The translations under genes and the position numbers were made by a program. A stretch of 64,000 nt of DNA from Paenibacillus sp. J5C2022. GTDB lineage: Bacteria > Bacillota > Bacilli > Paenibacillales > Paenibacillaceae. The notes under the pieces were generated by a model. It saw only the letters and a program-made list of their open reading frames with translations, searched no databases and was not told the DNA's origin. Numbering within the stretch: the first letter of the stretch is position 1; each line of letters starts with the position of its first letter. Positions 52,984 to 61,028 of this stretch are shown here, piece by piece. Where the stretch lies: assembly GCF_025567625.1 (NCBI RefSeq), contig NZ_JAOQJC010000019.1, positions 1-64,000 on the forward strand, in the 5' to 3' direction.

Positions 52984-54219
52984 TTATCCCCCTATGTCCC
53001 TATACTCGCCGCGTATAAAGCAACCTATACGTCTGGCTGCCTCAAGCAGTCTCGCTTCCTCTTCTACCAACGCAATACGCACATAGCCTTCTCCTTCGGA
53101 GCCGAATGCTTCTCCGGGAATAATTGCCACACCACAGCTATGAAGCATTTCCTGGGAAATGGTTCTTGAGGACCAGTCGCTCCCCTTATCCCATCCCATC
53201 TTAGGCAGCTTAGCCCAAATGAACATTGTGGCTTTCGGCTTATCGACGGTCCATCCCTCCGCACGGAGCGCTTCCACGAATGAATCTCTTCGCCGCTCGT
53301 ACACAGCGCTTACCGATGCCCTTCCATCGTCTGCCATCGCCTCCCGCAGTGCAGCAATGCCCGCTTCCTGAACAGGAGTGAATACACCGTAATCGATGTT
53401 GTCCTTCAACTCCCGCAACGCGCTCACCGCATCCCTATTGCCAACCAAGAAGCCAATACGACACCCGGCCATATTGAAGCTCTTCGATAGGGAATGGAAT
53501 TCCACGATATGATGAAATGCGCCCGGCAACTGCAACATGCTGGGAGGTCTGCAGCCGTCAAAGGCAAGCTCGGAATAAGCCAAATCATGCACGACCAGCA
53601 CGTCATGCTTCTTCGCCTTATGAAGCAGCCTCTCATAGAAGGACAAGTCGGCTATGGCAGACAGAGGATTATTGGGATAATTGACGAGGATGAACTTCGC
53701 CGCATCCCATACCGGCGACGGGATGCCGTCCAGGTCGGGCAAATAATCGTTCTCCTCGCGAAGCGGCATCAGCTCCGCCTGCACGCCTGCCAGCGCCAGT
53801 GAAGCACCATATATGGGATATCCCGGGTCCGGGAGCAGCGCCTTATCGCCGGGATCGCATATGGCCATGGCCAGATGGGCAAGTCCGTCCTGCGAGCCCA
53901 TTAAGGTGACCAGCTCCGAGGCAGGATCTGCCTGCACTCCGAACCGGTGAAGCATCCACGCAGCTGCCGCCTCCTTGAACGGCATACCGCTTCCGACAGC
54001 TGGATAAGCATAAGAATCTTCCCGGAGCGCCGCTTCGCTGAGCGCATTGCGTACCGAAGCGAGCGGCGGACGGTCAGGACTGCCAATGCCCAGGTCAATC
54101 ATATCGCGGCCCCCCGCCATCGCCTCCCGCTTCCAGGAAGCCACTTCGGCGAATATGGAGGAGCCGAGCTGCGACAAGCGGCTCGAACGCCAATGCCTGT
54201 CTCTTCCGTCATTACTCAT
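52984..54219 (-). CDS. Class I/II PLP aminotransferase (diaminopimelate aminotransferase-like)
   Basis: A 411-residue fold-type I enzyme. It has MIDLGIGSPDRPPLASV, LMGSQDGLAHLAMAICD, ILVNYPNNPLSAIA and the PLP-lysine motif HSLSKSFNMAGCRIGF. The GSPD start and overall layout resemble LL-diaminopimelate aminotransferase-like proteins, but substrate cannot be fixed. It overlaps the ArsC-like gene by 8 bp. Confidence 0.87.
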   Translation of the reverse strand: MSNDGRDRHWRSSRLSQLGSSIFAEVASWKREAMAGGRDMIDLGIGSPDRPPLASVRNALSEAALREDSYAYPAVGSGMPFKEAAAAWMLHRFGVQADPASELVTLMGSQDGLAHLAMAICDPGDKALLPDPGYPIYGASLALAGVQAELMPLREENDYLPDLDGIPSPVWDAAKFILVNYPNNPLSAIADLSFYERLLHKAKKHDVLVVHDLAYSELAFDGCRPPSMLQLPGAFHHIVEFHSLSKSFNMAGCRIGFLVGNRDAVSALRELKDNIDYGVFTPVQEAGIAALREAMADDGRASVSAVYERRRDSFVEALRAEGWTVDKPKATMFIWAKLPKMGWDKGSDWSSRTISQEMLHSCGVAIIPGEAFGSEGEGYVRIALVEEEARLLEAARRIGCFIRGEYRDIGG

Positions 54220-54589
54220 GACCGCCCCAAGCCTCCTCGAATTGCTCAGGCTTGAAGCCGATGGTCACTTGCTTACCGTCTGTTACGATCGGTCGCTTAA
54301 TGAGCATCCCGTGCGATGCCAGCAGCTCCCGCTTCTCCTCGTCGCTCATGCCCGGCAGCTTATCCTTCAGTCCCAGCTCCCGGTATACTTCTCCGGATGT
54401 ATTGAAGAACTTCTTCATATCTTGTCCGCTGAGCGCGATAAGCCGCTCCAGTTCATCCGCCGTAGGTGTCTCTTCCACGATATGGCGGGACTCCACTTCG
54501 TAACCTTTTCCTTTCAGCCACTTGACCGTATTTCGGCATGTGCTGCACTTCGGATACTCGATAATCGTTACTTTCTTGTTAGCTGTCAT
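54212..54589 (-). CDS. ArsC/Spx-family protein
   Basis: A 125-residue thioredoxin-fold protein of the arsenate reductase/Spx family. It has YPKCSTCRNTVKWL with a C-x-x-C redox pair at the N-terminus, FFNTSGEVYRELGLKDKL and LIKRPIVTDGKQVTIGF. The last segment fits the family's RPI-V pattern. It may be a regulator or a thiol reductase; arsenate reduction is not shown by context. It overlaps the pseudouridine synthase gene by 11 bp. Confidence 0.85.
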   Translation of the reverse strand: MTANKKVTIIEYPKCSTCRNTVKWLKGKGYEVESRHIVEETPTADELERLIALSGQDMKKFFNTSGEVYRELGLKDKLPGMSDEEKRELLASHGMLIKRPIVTDGKQVTIGFKPEQFEEAWGGHE

Positions 54590-55826
54590 TGCTGCATGTG
54601 TCTCCTTCCGCCATTCGGGATAATATACGATCCAGTTCCATGAATTCTTCCGGCAACGGTGCTTGCCACTCCATCCATTGCTTCGTCATAGGATGTGTTA
54701 GCCCCAGCCGTTCCGCATGAAGGGCTTGCCGACCGACCGCCGCCTCCAGTTCCTGTACAGTTAATGGCTCGATGCTATACATTTTATCTCCGATTAACGG
54801 ACATCCGATATGCCGCATATGCACGCGAATCTGATGCGTTCGGCCTGTCTCCAGCTTCAATCTGACGACCGAAGCGGCACCGCCAGTCCTCTCTCCCCAC
54901 TTATACGTCCGTACTGTCTCATAATGCGTTACGGAAGGGTAACCGTCAGGGGTGACAATTCGATAATGGGGACGTTCAGGGTCCCGATCGATTGGCCCTT
55001 GCACTGTTCCGTCAGACGGTGCCGGAATGGAGTAGACGCAGGCCAGATACTGCTTGTCCACGGTTCCGGCTTGCAGCTGCTCCGACAGCTGTTGATGCAC
55101 ATAGCCGGTCTTGGCTATGGCAACAAGCCCCGAGGTATCCTCATCCAGACGATGAATCGGGCGAAATCTCACCTTCTCCCCCACCGTCTTCCAATGTCGC
55201 ACCACCCCGTTCGCAAGCGTTCCGGTATAATGCCCGTGGGTCGGATGAACGATCATACCCGCCGGCTTGTTCACGATGAGCAGATATTCATCTTCATAAA
55301 TAATGCGGATCGGAATATCCTCCGGCAATATGTCATCCGACTCTTCCCGCAGCATCCTCAGTTGGATAATATCTCCCGCCGATACGATGGCGGTCGTATA
55401 GACGCGCCGTCCATTCACCGTCAGACCATGCTCGGTCAGCTTGACCTGGGACAGCAGCTTGCGCGATACGCCGAGGCGTCTCTGAAGCACCGTGCGAACC
55501 TGCTTTCCTTCGTCGTCCGTTGTTGCATGGACTGTTAATGGCTTATAGTACTTTTCGCTCAGCTTATCGACTTCAATCTCCAGTACTTCGGCCTCTGTCT
55601 CTGCTTCTATTTCCGCTTCTTCTTCTGTCTCAGCTCCCATGTCTGCTGCGGTCACAGGATCTGCTGCTACACCTGTCTCAGCATCCTCCCCGCCCACCGG
55701 TGCCATATTCTCCATTGTATCATCATTGCCGGCAGACGGCTGGCAGCACATATTGACATCTGCCGCGAATAGCTCATTCCGGCATTCAAGCTCCCTTCTC
55801 TTATCCGAATCCTTGCTGTACCTCAT
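54579..55826 (-). CDS. RluA-family pseudouridine synthase with long acidic N-terminal extension
   Basis: A 415-residue protein. Residues from about 100 hold an S4-like RNA-binding domain (LQRRLGVSRKLLSQVKL). The RluA catalytic domain has VNKPAGMIVHPTH, the catalytic Asp in HRLDEDTSGLVAIAKT and GRTHQIRVHMRHIGCPLIGD. The first 95 residues are unusual: two Cys, then a run of Glu/Ala (EEEAEIEAETEAEVLEIEVD) of low complexity. The ATG is preceded by GGTGAGGAAG. Internal ATGs exist, so the true start may be downstream. Confidence 0.9.
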   Translation of the reverse strand: MRYSKDSDKRRELECRNELFAADVNMCCQPSAGNDDTMENMAPVGGEDAETGVAADPVTAADMGAETEEEAEIEAETEAEVLEIEVDKLSEKYYKPLTVHATTDDEGKQVRTVLQRRLGVSRKLLSQVKLTEHGLTVNGRRVYTTAIVSAGDIIQLRMLREESDDILPEDIPIRIIYEDEYLLIVNKPAGMIVHPTHGHYTGTLANGVVRHWKTVGEKVRFRPIHRLDEDTSGLVAIAKTGYVHQQLSEQLQAGTVDKQYLACVYSIPAPSDGTVQGPIDRDPERPHYRIVTPDGYPSVTHYETVRTYKWGERTGGAASVVRLKLETGRTHQIRVHMRHIGCPLIGDKMYSIEPLTVQELEAAVGRQALHAERLGLTHPMTKQWMEWQAPLPEEFMELDRILSRMAEGDTCSNDS

Positions 55827-55877
55827 GGCTTCCTCACCTTCTTAGCCGGTTACGTTATTCCAGATTCTTGAAGCGAG

Positions 55878-56471
55878 CTACTTCTTCTCGTCCTGCCCCT
55901 TGCCCTTTCTCTTGCGGAACACTTCCGCGCTGCGCACATATTCCGTATCGGGAACGCCGAGCTTCGCATTGGCTACGCGGGCAGCTGCGAAGAAGAAGTC
56001 CGATAATCTGTTCAAATAAATAACGACATGCTCATTGACATCATGCTCACCCGCCAGCGTAACTGCACGCCGTTCCGCTCTACGGCATACCGTGCGGCAC
56101 ACATGCAGTTGTGAGGCAGCCAAGCTCCCCCCTGGCAAGATAAAGCGAGTAATCTCCGGAGCCTCAGCAATATAACGATCAATCCATTGCTCCAGCCGAA
56201 TGGATGGCTCCTCGTTCATCTTGAACGGCGCTCCCTTCTTCGCATACGCAAGGTCAGAGCCGCAGTCGAACAGTTCCTGCTGAATGTCCATCAGCATGCT
56301 TGCCATTTCTTCCAGCTCCGGATGCTTCATAGCTTCGGCCGCAGCGGCGCCTACGAAGCTGTTCAACTCGTCGATCGTGCCGTAAGTCTCCACTCTCACA
56401 TCATCCTTGCGGACCCGGCCGCCTATGAGCGACGTCTCGCCTTTATCGCCTGTTTTCGTATACAATCTCAT
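55878..56471 (-). CDS. Cob(I)alamin adenosyltransferase, PduO type
   Basis: A 197-residue enzyme that adds the adenosyl group of ATP to cobalamin. MRLYTKTGDKGETSLIGGRV with the ATP-binding TKTGDKG is at the N-terminus. RVETYGTIDELNSFVGAA, FILPGGS and CRTVCRRAERR with NRLSDFFFAAAR follow. No other cobalamin gene is nearby and no cobalamin riboswitch was recognised in the upstream stretch, which is filled by repeats. Confidence 0.93.
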   Translation of the reverse strand: MRLYTKTGDKGETSLIGGRVRKDDVRVETYGTIDELNSFVGAAAAEAMKHPELEEMASMLMDIQQELFDCGSDLAYAKKGAPFKMNEEPSIRLEQWIDRYIAEAPEITRFILPGGSLAASQLHVCRTVCRRAERRAVTLAGEHDVNEHVVIYLNRLSDFFFAAARVANAKLGVPDTEYVRSAEVFRKRKGKGQDEKK

Positions 56472-56518
56472 ACGCTCACCCCTTCACCGTTTATTAATCA
56501 TCCAGCATTTCGCTCTTG

Positions 56519-57158
56519 TATGCCACATACACTAGCTCGCCTCTAATCCGCCATTTCGTCTCTCCAACGTATGCCACATACACTAGCTCGCCTCTAATCC
56601 GCCATTTCGACTCTCTATTGTATGCCACATACACTTGCTCGCCTCTAATCCGCCATTTCGACTCTCTATTGTATGCCACATACACTAGCTCGCCTCAAAT
56701 CCACCATTTTGACTCTCCAACGTATGCCACATACACTGGCTCGCCTCTAATCCGCCATTTTGACTCTCCAACGTATGCCACATACACTGGCTCGCCTCTA
56801 ATCCACCATTTTGACTCTCCAACGTATGCCACATACACTGGCTCGCCTCTAATCCGCCATTTCGACTCTCTATTGTATGCCACATACACTAGCTCGCCTC
56901 TAATCCACCATTTTGACTCTCCAACGTATTGCTACATACACTGGCTATCCTCTAATCCACCATTTTGACTCTCCAACGTATGCCACATACACTGGCTCGC
57001 CTCTAATCCGCCAATTCAACTCTCTATCGTATGCCACATGAACCGGCTCGCCTCTAATCCGCCATTTCGACTCTCTATCGTATGCCACATACACTGGCTC
57101 GCCTTTAACCCGCCATTTCAACTCTCTATCGTATGCCGCATACACTGGCTCGCCTCAA
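56519..57158. repeat. 51-bp tandem repeat array B (about 12.5 units)
   Basis: Thirteen unit starts (TATGCCACAT or close variants) lie at 51-bp steps from 56519 to 57132. One unit has a 1-bp insertion at about 56930, giving a 52-bp step. The unit interior is like ACACTGGCTCGCCTCTAATC, then CGCCATTT and ACTCTCCAACG or ACTCTCTATTG. Period and the joined block ACTCTCCAAC-TATGCCACAT are shared with array A. Each unit contains the hairpin GTATG-CCA-CATAC. The open frames running through it lack ribosome-binding sites and are rejected as genes. It fills almost all of the gap between two minus-strand genes. Confidence 0.92.
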
Positions 57159-57189
57159 GCTTCCCTCCAGCGTATCGGCACAAACAAAC

Positions 57190-57217
57190 GGCAGGCCAGC
57201 TCTGCGACTGACCTGCC
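57190..57217 (-). terminator. Terminator of the Lrp-aminotransferase operon
   Basis: Ten-bp arms (GGCAGGCCAG / CTGACCTGCC, one G-T pair) followed on the minus strand by GTTTGTTTG. It lies just after the aminotransferase stop and before repeat array B. Confidence 0.65.
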
Positions 57218-57229
57218 CTCAGTGTCGAT

Positions 57230-58450
57230 CTATCCTTTTTTCAATGTGTCCACAAACTTGCCAATCCGATTCAACGCTTCGGTCAACTGGGATACTGAAG
57301 TCGCATAAGAGCAACGGAGATGGCCTTCTCCTCCCTTGCCGAACACGTTGCCCGGCACAGCGGCTACCCCCGCTTCCTCCAGCAGCCGCTCGGCGAACTC
57401 CTCGCTCTTCAAGCCCGTCGATGCAATAGACGGGAATGCATAGAATGCGCCTTGCGGCTCATGGCACTCCAGTCCGATATCCCGGAAGCCCTTCACGACC
57501 AGACGGCGCCGCTGATTGTACGACTCCACCATTCGATCCTTCTCCTGCAGCCCGTTCGTCAATGCTTCCAATGCCGCATATTGCGCCATAATGGGAGCGC
57601 ACATGACAGTATACTGGTGAATCTTCAGCATGGCGGAGATCAGATCGGGATGACCGCAAGCGTATCCCATCCGCCAGCCCGTCATCGCGAACGCCTTCGA
57701 GAAGCCGCTGACGAGAATCGTCCGATCCTTCATACCCGGTAACGACGCGAAGCTCACATGCCTGGAGCCGTACGTAAGCTCCGCATAGATCTCGTCGGAG
57801 ATGACGATCAGGTCATTGTCCTCGACTACCTTGGCGATCGGCAGCCAGTCTTCGTATGTCATAATGCCGCCCGTCGGATTGCTGGGATAACAGAGAATAA
57901 GTAATTTGGAACGCGGCGTAATGACCGCTTGCAGCGCCTCCGCCTTCAGCTTGAACTGATCCTGCGCGAACGTCTCGATACCGACCGGAACGCCCCCCGT
58001 CAAGGATGTGATAGGCGAATAGGAGATGTAACAGGGCTCCGGCACCAGAATCTCGTCGCCGGGCGATATGAGCGCGCGCAGCGCAAGGTCGATGGCTTCG
58101 CTGCCGCCCACCGTTACCAGTATTTCATTGGACGGCTCATAAGCGACGTCGAAGCTGTCGCTCAGATATTGTCCGATCGCTTCTCTCAGCTCCGGCATGC
58201 CGGAATTGGACGTATATTGCGTCTTGCCGGATTCAAGCGAATAGACTGCCGCCTCCCGCACATGCCACGGCGTGACAAAATCGGGTTCCCCTACCCCGAG
58301 CGTAATGACATCCTTGCGCGAGCTGACCAAGTCGAAGAAACGGCGGATGCCTGATGGCTTCAATCCTTGCGCCAGAGGAGACAAATAATCTTTCATCGAT
58401 TCGCGACTTACAGGCGCTGCAGTTGAATGTAGTCCCTCGTTCACCATCAT
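57230..58450 (-). CDS. Class I/II PLP aminotransferase (PatA-like)
   Basis: A 406-residue fold-type I enzyme with ITLGVGEPDFVTPWHVREA, TVGGSEAIDLALRALI, ILCYPSNPTGGIMTYEDW and the PLP-lysine motif VSGFSKAFAMTGWRMGYACG. It is like the aromatic/diaminopimelate-pathway aminotransferases called PatA in Bacillus. It starts 11 bp after an Lrp-type regulator gene, and such pairs are common in Firmicutes. Two adjacent ATGs follow GGGGGG; either may be used. Confidence 0.88.
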   Translation of the reverse strand: MMVNEGLHSTAAPVSRESMKDYLSPLAQGLKPSGIRRFFDLVSSRKDVITLGVGEPDFVTPWHVREAAVYSLESGKTQYTSNSGMPELREAIGQYLSDSFDVAYEPSNEILVTVGGSEAIDLALRALISPGDEILVPEPCYISYSPITSLTGGVPVGIETFAQDQFKLKAEALQAVITPRSKLLILCYPSNPTGGIMTYEDWLPIAKVVEDNDLIVISDEIYAELTYGSRHVSFASLPGMKDRTILVSGFSKAFAMTGWRMGYACGHPDLISAMLKIHQYTVMCAPIMAQYAALEALTNGLQEKDRMVESYNQRRRLVVKGFRDIGLECHEPQGAFYAFPSIASTGLKSEEFAERLLEEAGVAAVPGNVFGKGGEGHLRCSYATSVSQLTEALNRIGKFVDTLKKG

Positions 58451-58461
58451 TTATGCCCCCC

Positions 58462-58953
58462 TTATGGCGAAACCATCAAGCGATGGTCACCCTCATCCTC
58501 TTCGAAGATGATGCCGTCCTGTTTGTATTTTTTCAATATAAAGAACGTTTTCGTCGAAAGCACCGCATCGATCGGCGACAGCTTGTCGGAGACGAAGTTG
58601 GCCACCTGTCGAAGGCTCTTGCCTTCTACTTCCACAAGCAGATCGTAAGCGCCGCTCATCAGGTATACGGACTTTACCTCGGGATATAAATAAATGCGTT
58701 CAGCAATGCCTTCAAATCCGCGGCCGCGCTCAGGTGTAATCTGCACCTCGATCAGAGCGGTAACCTTATCGTTGTCCACCTTGCTCCAGTTGACAACAGT
58801 GGCGTATTTCACGATGACATGATCCTGCTCCAATGCGGCGATCGCTTCCTTCACTTCCTCCTCCGTGACGTCAAGCATCGTCGCAATCAACTCCGGTGCC
58901 CTGCGGGCATCCTCTTTCAGCAGCTCAAGCACCTTCAACTGTAGTTCGCTCAT
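58462..58953 (-). CDS. Lrp/AsnC-family transcriptional regulator
   Basis: A 163-residue regulator. The N-terminal winged HTH (LQLKVLELLKEDARRAPELIA, EEVKEAIAALEQDHVIVKYA) is followed by the RAM ligand-binding domain (ALIEVQITPERGRGFEGIAE, YLMSGAYDLLVEVEGKSLRQ). The ATG at 58953 has AAGGAG at 7 nt. It probably controls its own operon with the aminotransferase in response to an amino acid. Confidence 0.88.
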   Translation of the reverse strand: MSELQLKVLELLKEDARRAPELIATMLDVTEEEVKEAIAALEQDHVIVKYATVVNWSKVDNDKVTALIEVQITPERGRGFEGIAERIYLYPEVKSVYLMSGAYDLLVEVEGKSLRQVANFVSDKLSPIDAVLSTKTFFILKKYKQDGIIFEEDEGDHRLMVSP

Positions 58954-59088
58954 CACAAAACTCCTTCCTGCAGCCATTTATAAGTAAAATAAGTAATAAA
59001 GAATATTTTACAATGAAATGCTGCTTCCTGCAAAAAGAAATTGTGAATGCCCGCGCAGATCGGCAGCCAATCGTCGCACGCATGCAAA

Positions 59089-59132
59089 AAGGGCTGTACC
59101 CAAGGCCATGTTACGCCTTGGGTACAGCCCTT
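59089..59132 (-). terminator. Strong terminator of the CotF-like gene
   Basis: A perfect 18-bp stem (59089-59106 with 59115-59132, core GGGCTGTACCCAAGGC) and an 8-nt loop, followed on the minus strand by TTTTT. Confidence 0.9.
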
Positions 59133-59139
59133 GAACAAG

Positions 59140-59541
59140 CTACATATAATAGGGTGGATTGTTCTGCTGCATATTTTGCTGCTGTGCGCCGCCTTGCTGC
59201 ATCGGCGTATACATCGTTTGGGATTGACCCGCCCCCGCCTTTTGCAGCTGATTCATCGTTTTTTGCTGCGACTGCCGATATTGTGTCGCCTGCTTGTTCA
59301 GCTCCTGACGAAGCGCTGGTGAAGCCGTATTATACATGTTGCTTTGCTGCATCGCCTGGAACATCTGGCCCTGCACCGCCAGCGTATTGTTCAGCAGTGT
59401 CGTGAACAGCTGGCGAATATCCGGACAAGTGGATTCCGTTGCGGCTGTCGCATATTCCCTTACGACCCGTTTCAAATCGTTAAGCACGGCGGATGCAAGA
59501 TCCTCTTCGGTCAATATCGATTGCAATTGCTGTTGTTGCAT
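59140..59541 (-). CDS. CotF-family spore coat protein
   Basis: A 133-residue protein. The N-terminal helical part (LTEEDLASAVLNDLKRVVRE, then CPDIRQLFTTLLNNTLAVQ) matches the coat F domain. The C-terminal 45 residues are Gln/Asn/Met-rich and end in PPYYM, as in many spore coat proteins. GGAGGGA precedes the ATG. It is paired with another small coat-like gene upstream. Confidence 0.85.
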   Translation of the reverse strand: MQQQQLQSILTEEDLASAVLNDLKRVVREYATAATESTCPDIRQLFTTLLNNTLAVQGQMFQAMQQSNMYNTASPALRQELNKQATQYRQSQQKTMNQLQKAGAGQSQTMYTPMQQGGAQQQNMQQNNPPYYM

Positions 59542-59578
59542 GATGTTCCCTCCATTTAATAGCTGATTCTGCCGTCAA

Positions 59579-59797
59579 TTATTGGGGCTGAGTAGGCGCG
59601 ATTCCCTGATGATGCGTTAAGGCATGCATGAGCGAATCGTAGTGCTGCTGATGCATGTTGATCATGCTGGAGCAGCAGTTGCGGATCGCGGGATGTGTGG
59701 AAATAGAGGCGACTGCTGCGCATTGCTTCATCAGCAGATCCTCATTGGACATGGAATCCACAATGTACTCCAACTCTTTGGCTGTCATTGGCTGCAT
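59579..59797 (-). CDS. Small spore coat-like helical protein
   Basis: A 72-residue protein with a helical pair (KELEYIVDSMSNEDLLMKQC, then HPAIRNCCSSMINMHQQHYD) and a Pro/Gln-rich end (GIAPTQPQ). It resembles the small partner proteins encoded with CotF-type coat proteins. The ATG at 59797 has AGGAGG at 8 nt. It lies 37 bp upstream of the CotF-like gene in the same direction, so the two are likely co-transcribed in sporulating cells. Confidence 0.75.
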   Translation of the reverse strand: MQPMTAKELEYIVDSMSNEDLLMKQCAAVASISTHPAIRNCCSSMINMHQQHYDSLMHALTHHQGIAPTQPQ

Positions 59798-59862
59798 GGC
59801 TACATCCTCCTTCTGAATTCTAATCACTGGAACATATAGTATTATGATCCATTTCAAAAATG

Positions 59863-61020
59863 TTATGTATCGCCTTGTAAATCAAATAGTCCGGAATTGT
59901 TCAAGCGAAACTTCACGTCGACCTGCAGCTCGTCATCCTTCGGCCGCCAATTCCTGTTTCGGACATGCCCTTGCCAATACCGGTTATGGTAGCGGTACAG
60001 ATGATGCTCCAAGTTGAACAGATCCATTCCTCGGCTCAAGCCTTCCTTATAAGTGCGCTCAATTTCCTCCCTCACCTTCGCTTCCAGACTTGCGATTAAT
60101 TCCTGCTTGTCGAGCATGCCGTCCATCTCCACCACATGGCCGCGCAGCGACAGCTCGAGCCGGAACGGGGAGTTAGCGTTCCCTTTCTCCCAGTGCAGCT
60201 TGTATTCGGCCTTCGGGATTGAGAGCGTAGCCTTCCTGTTCCCGGATTGCACTTCGAACATGACTTTGCTGTAGTTGGGAGACAGCCAGCGCAGGCCTCC
60301 GGATTGCGGTTCCGCAACATACCCTTGATATTGCAAGCCTTCGAATGCGAACACGCCGCTAATAAGCTGAGTGTTCATCTCGTCCCTCCCGTATTTCCAA
60401 TACTGATCCGTCACCTGTAAGACCGGAATAAGTGTGGTATATGCCCTCTCGTTAAGCATTTGTACCGCGCTTTGCATGGAGGTCGAGCTGACGTACGTAT
60501 ATTGCTTCTCATGCGGACCCGGCAAGTACATGATGCTGTTAAGCGGCGAGGAATCGAAGAAAGTGTCCGCGTTGAATACGTCGTCCATCGCTTCCTGCGT
60601 TCCGTACACCTTGGCCGTATATCGGGATGCGCGCTGCCGGTTCAATCCGTCCAGTACCTCGCTTAGTTTGGACAATGCCCGTTCGTGTACGACGATTACT
60701 TTCAAATGCTCCAGATTCTGCAGCGTATAAGCGCCTTTGCCCAAGTTGTAATACGCCTTGAACATGGATTCGCCCCGTCCCTGTCCCATCCACACTTTCT
60801 GCGGCTCATTGTGAGGGGTTTGCGTTTTGGCCACTGCCGAGAAGTTAATAATTTGGGCATACAATATGTACTGCCCGTCCACATAATCGATTCCGACAGC
60901 GGATATATAGCTGACATCCTGCAAGTCCACCTCATCCCAGCAGCCCGTCAACGGCAAGAAGAGAAGCAGGGAGACAATGAGCAAGCCAACGGCTCTGTGC
61001 CAAGCTCTGCGTGCATTCAT
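59863..61020 (-). CDS. Spore germination receptor lipoprotein, GerC family
   Basis: A 385-residue Ger(x)C protein. The signal peptide ends in the lipobox LPLTGC, so the protein is a lipoprotein with lipidated Cys near residue 27. WDEVDLQDVSYISAVGIDYVDG is the family signature right after it. The ATG at 61020 has GAGGGG close by. An ATG at 61032 overlapping the gerA stop as ATGA is an alternative. It is the third gene of the germination operon. Confidence 0.9.
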   Translation of the reverse strand: MNARRAWHRAVGLLIVSLLLFLPLTGCWDEVDLQDVSYISAVGIDYVDGQYILYAQIINFSAVAKTQTPHNEPQKVWMGQGRGESMFKAYYNLGKGAYTLQNLEHLKVIVVHERALSKLSEVLDGLNRQRASRYTAKVYGTQEAMDDVFNADTFFDSSPLNSIMYLPGPHEKQYTYVSSTSMQSAVQMLNERAYTTLIPVLQVTDQYWKYGRDEMNTQLISGVFAFEGLQYQGYVAEPQSGGLRWLSPNYSKVMFEVQSGNRKATLSIPKAEYKLHWEKGNANSPFRLELSLRGHVVEMDGMLDKQELIASLEAKVREEIERTYKEGLSRGMDLFNLEHHLYRYHNRYWQGHVRNRNWRPKDDELQVDVKFRLNNSGLFDLQGDT

Positions 61021-61028
61021 ATAGCCCC

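Noticed and set aside
56494..57145. Repeat proteins of the MYVAYNRESKWRIRGE type on array B
   Set aside because: Same reason as array A; frames on both strands are equally open and broken by the 1-bp insertion at about 56930.
51690..57158. CRISPR arrays
   Set aside because: The whole 51-bp unit is repeated, with no unique spacers and no cas genes in the window.
58520..58545. SinR-type half-site AAAGAAC near 58539
   Set aside because: Lies in the coding sequence of the Lrp-type gene and the other arm does not match.
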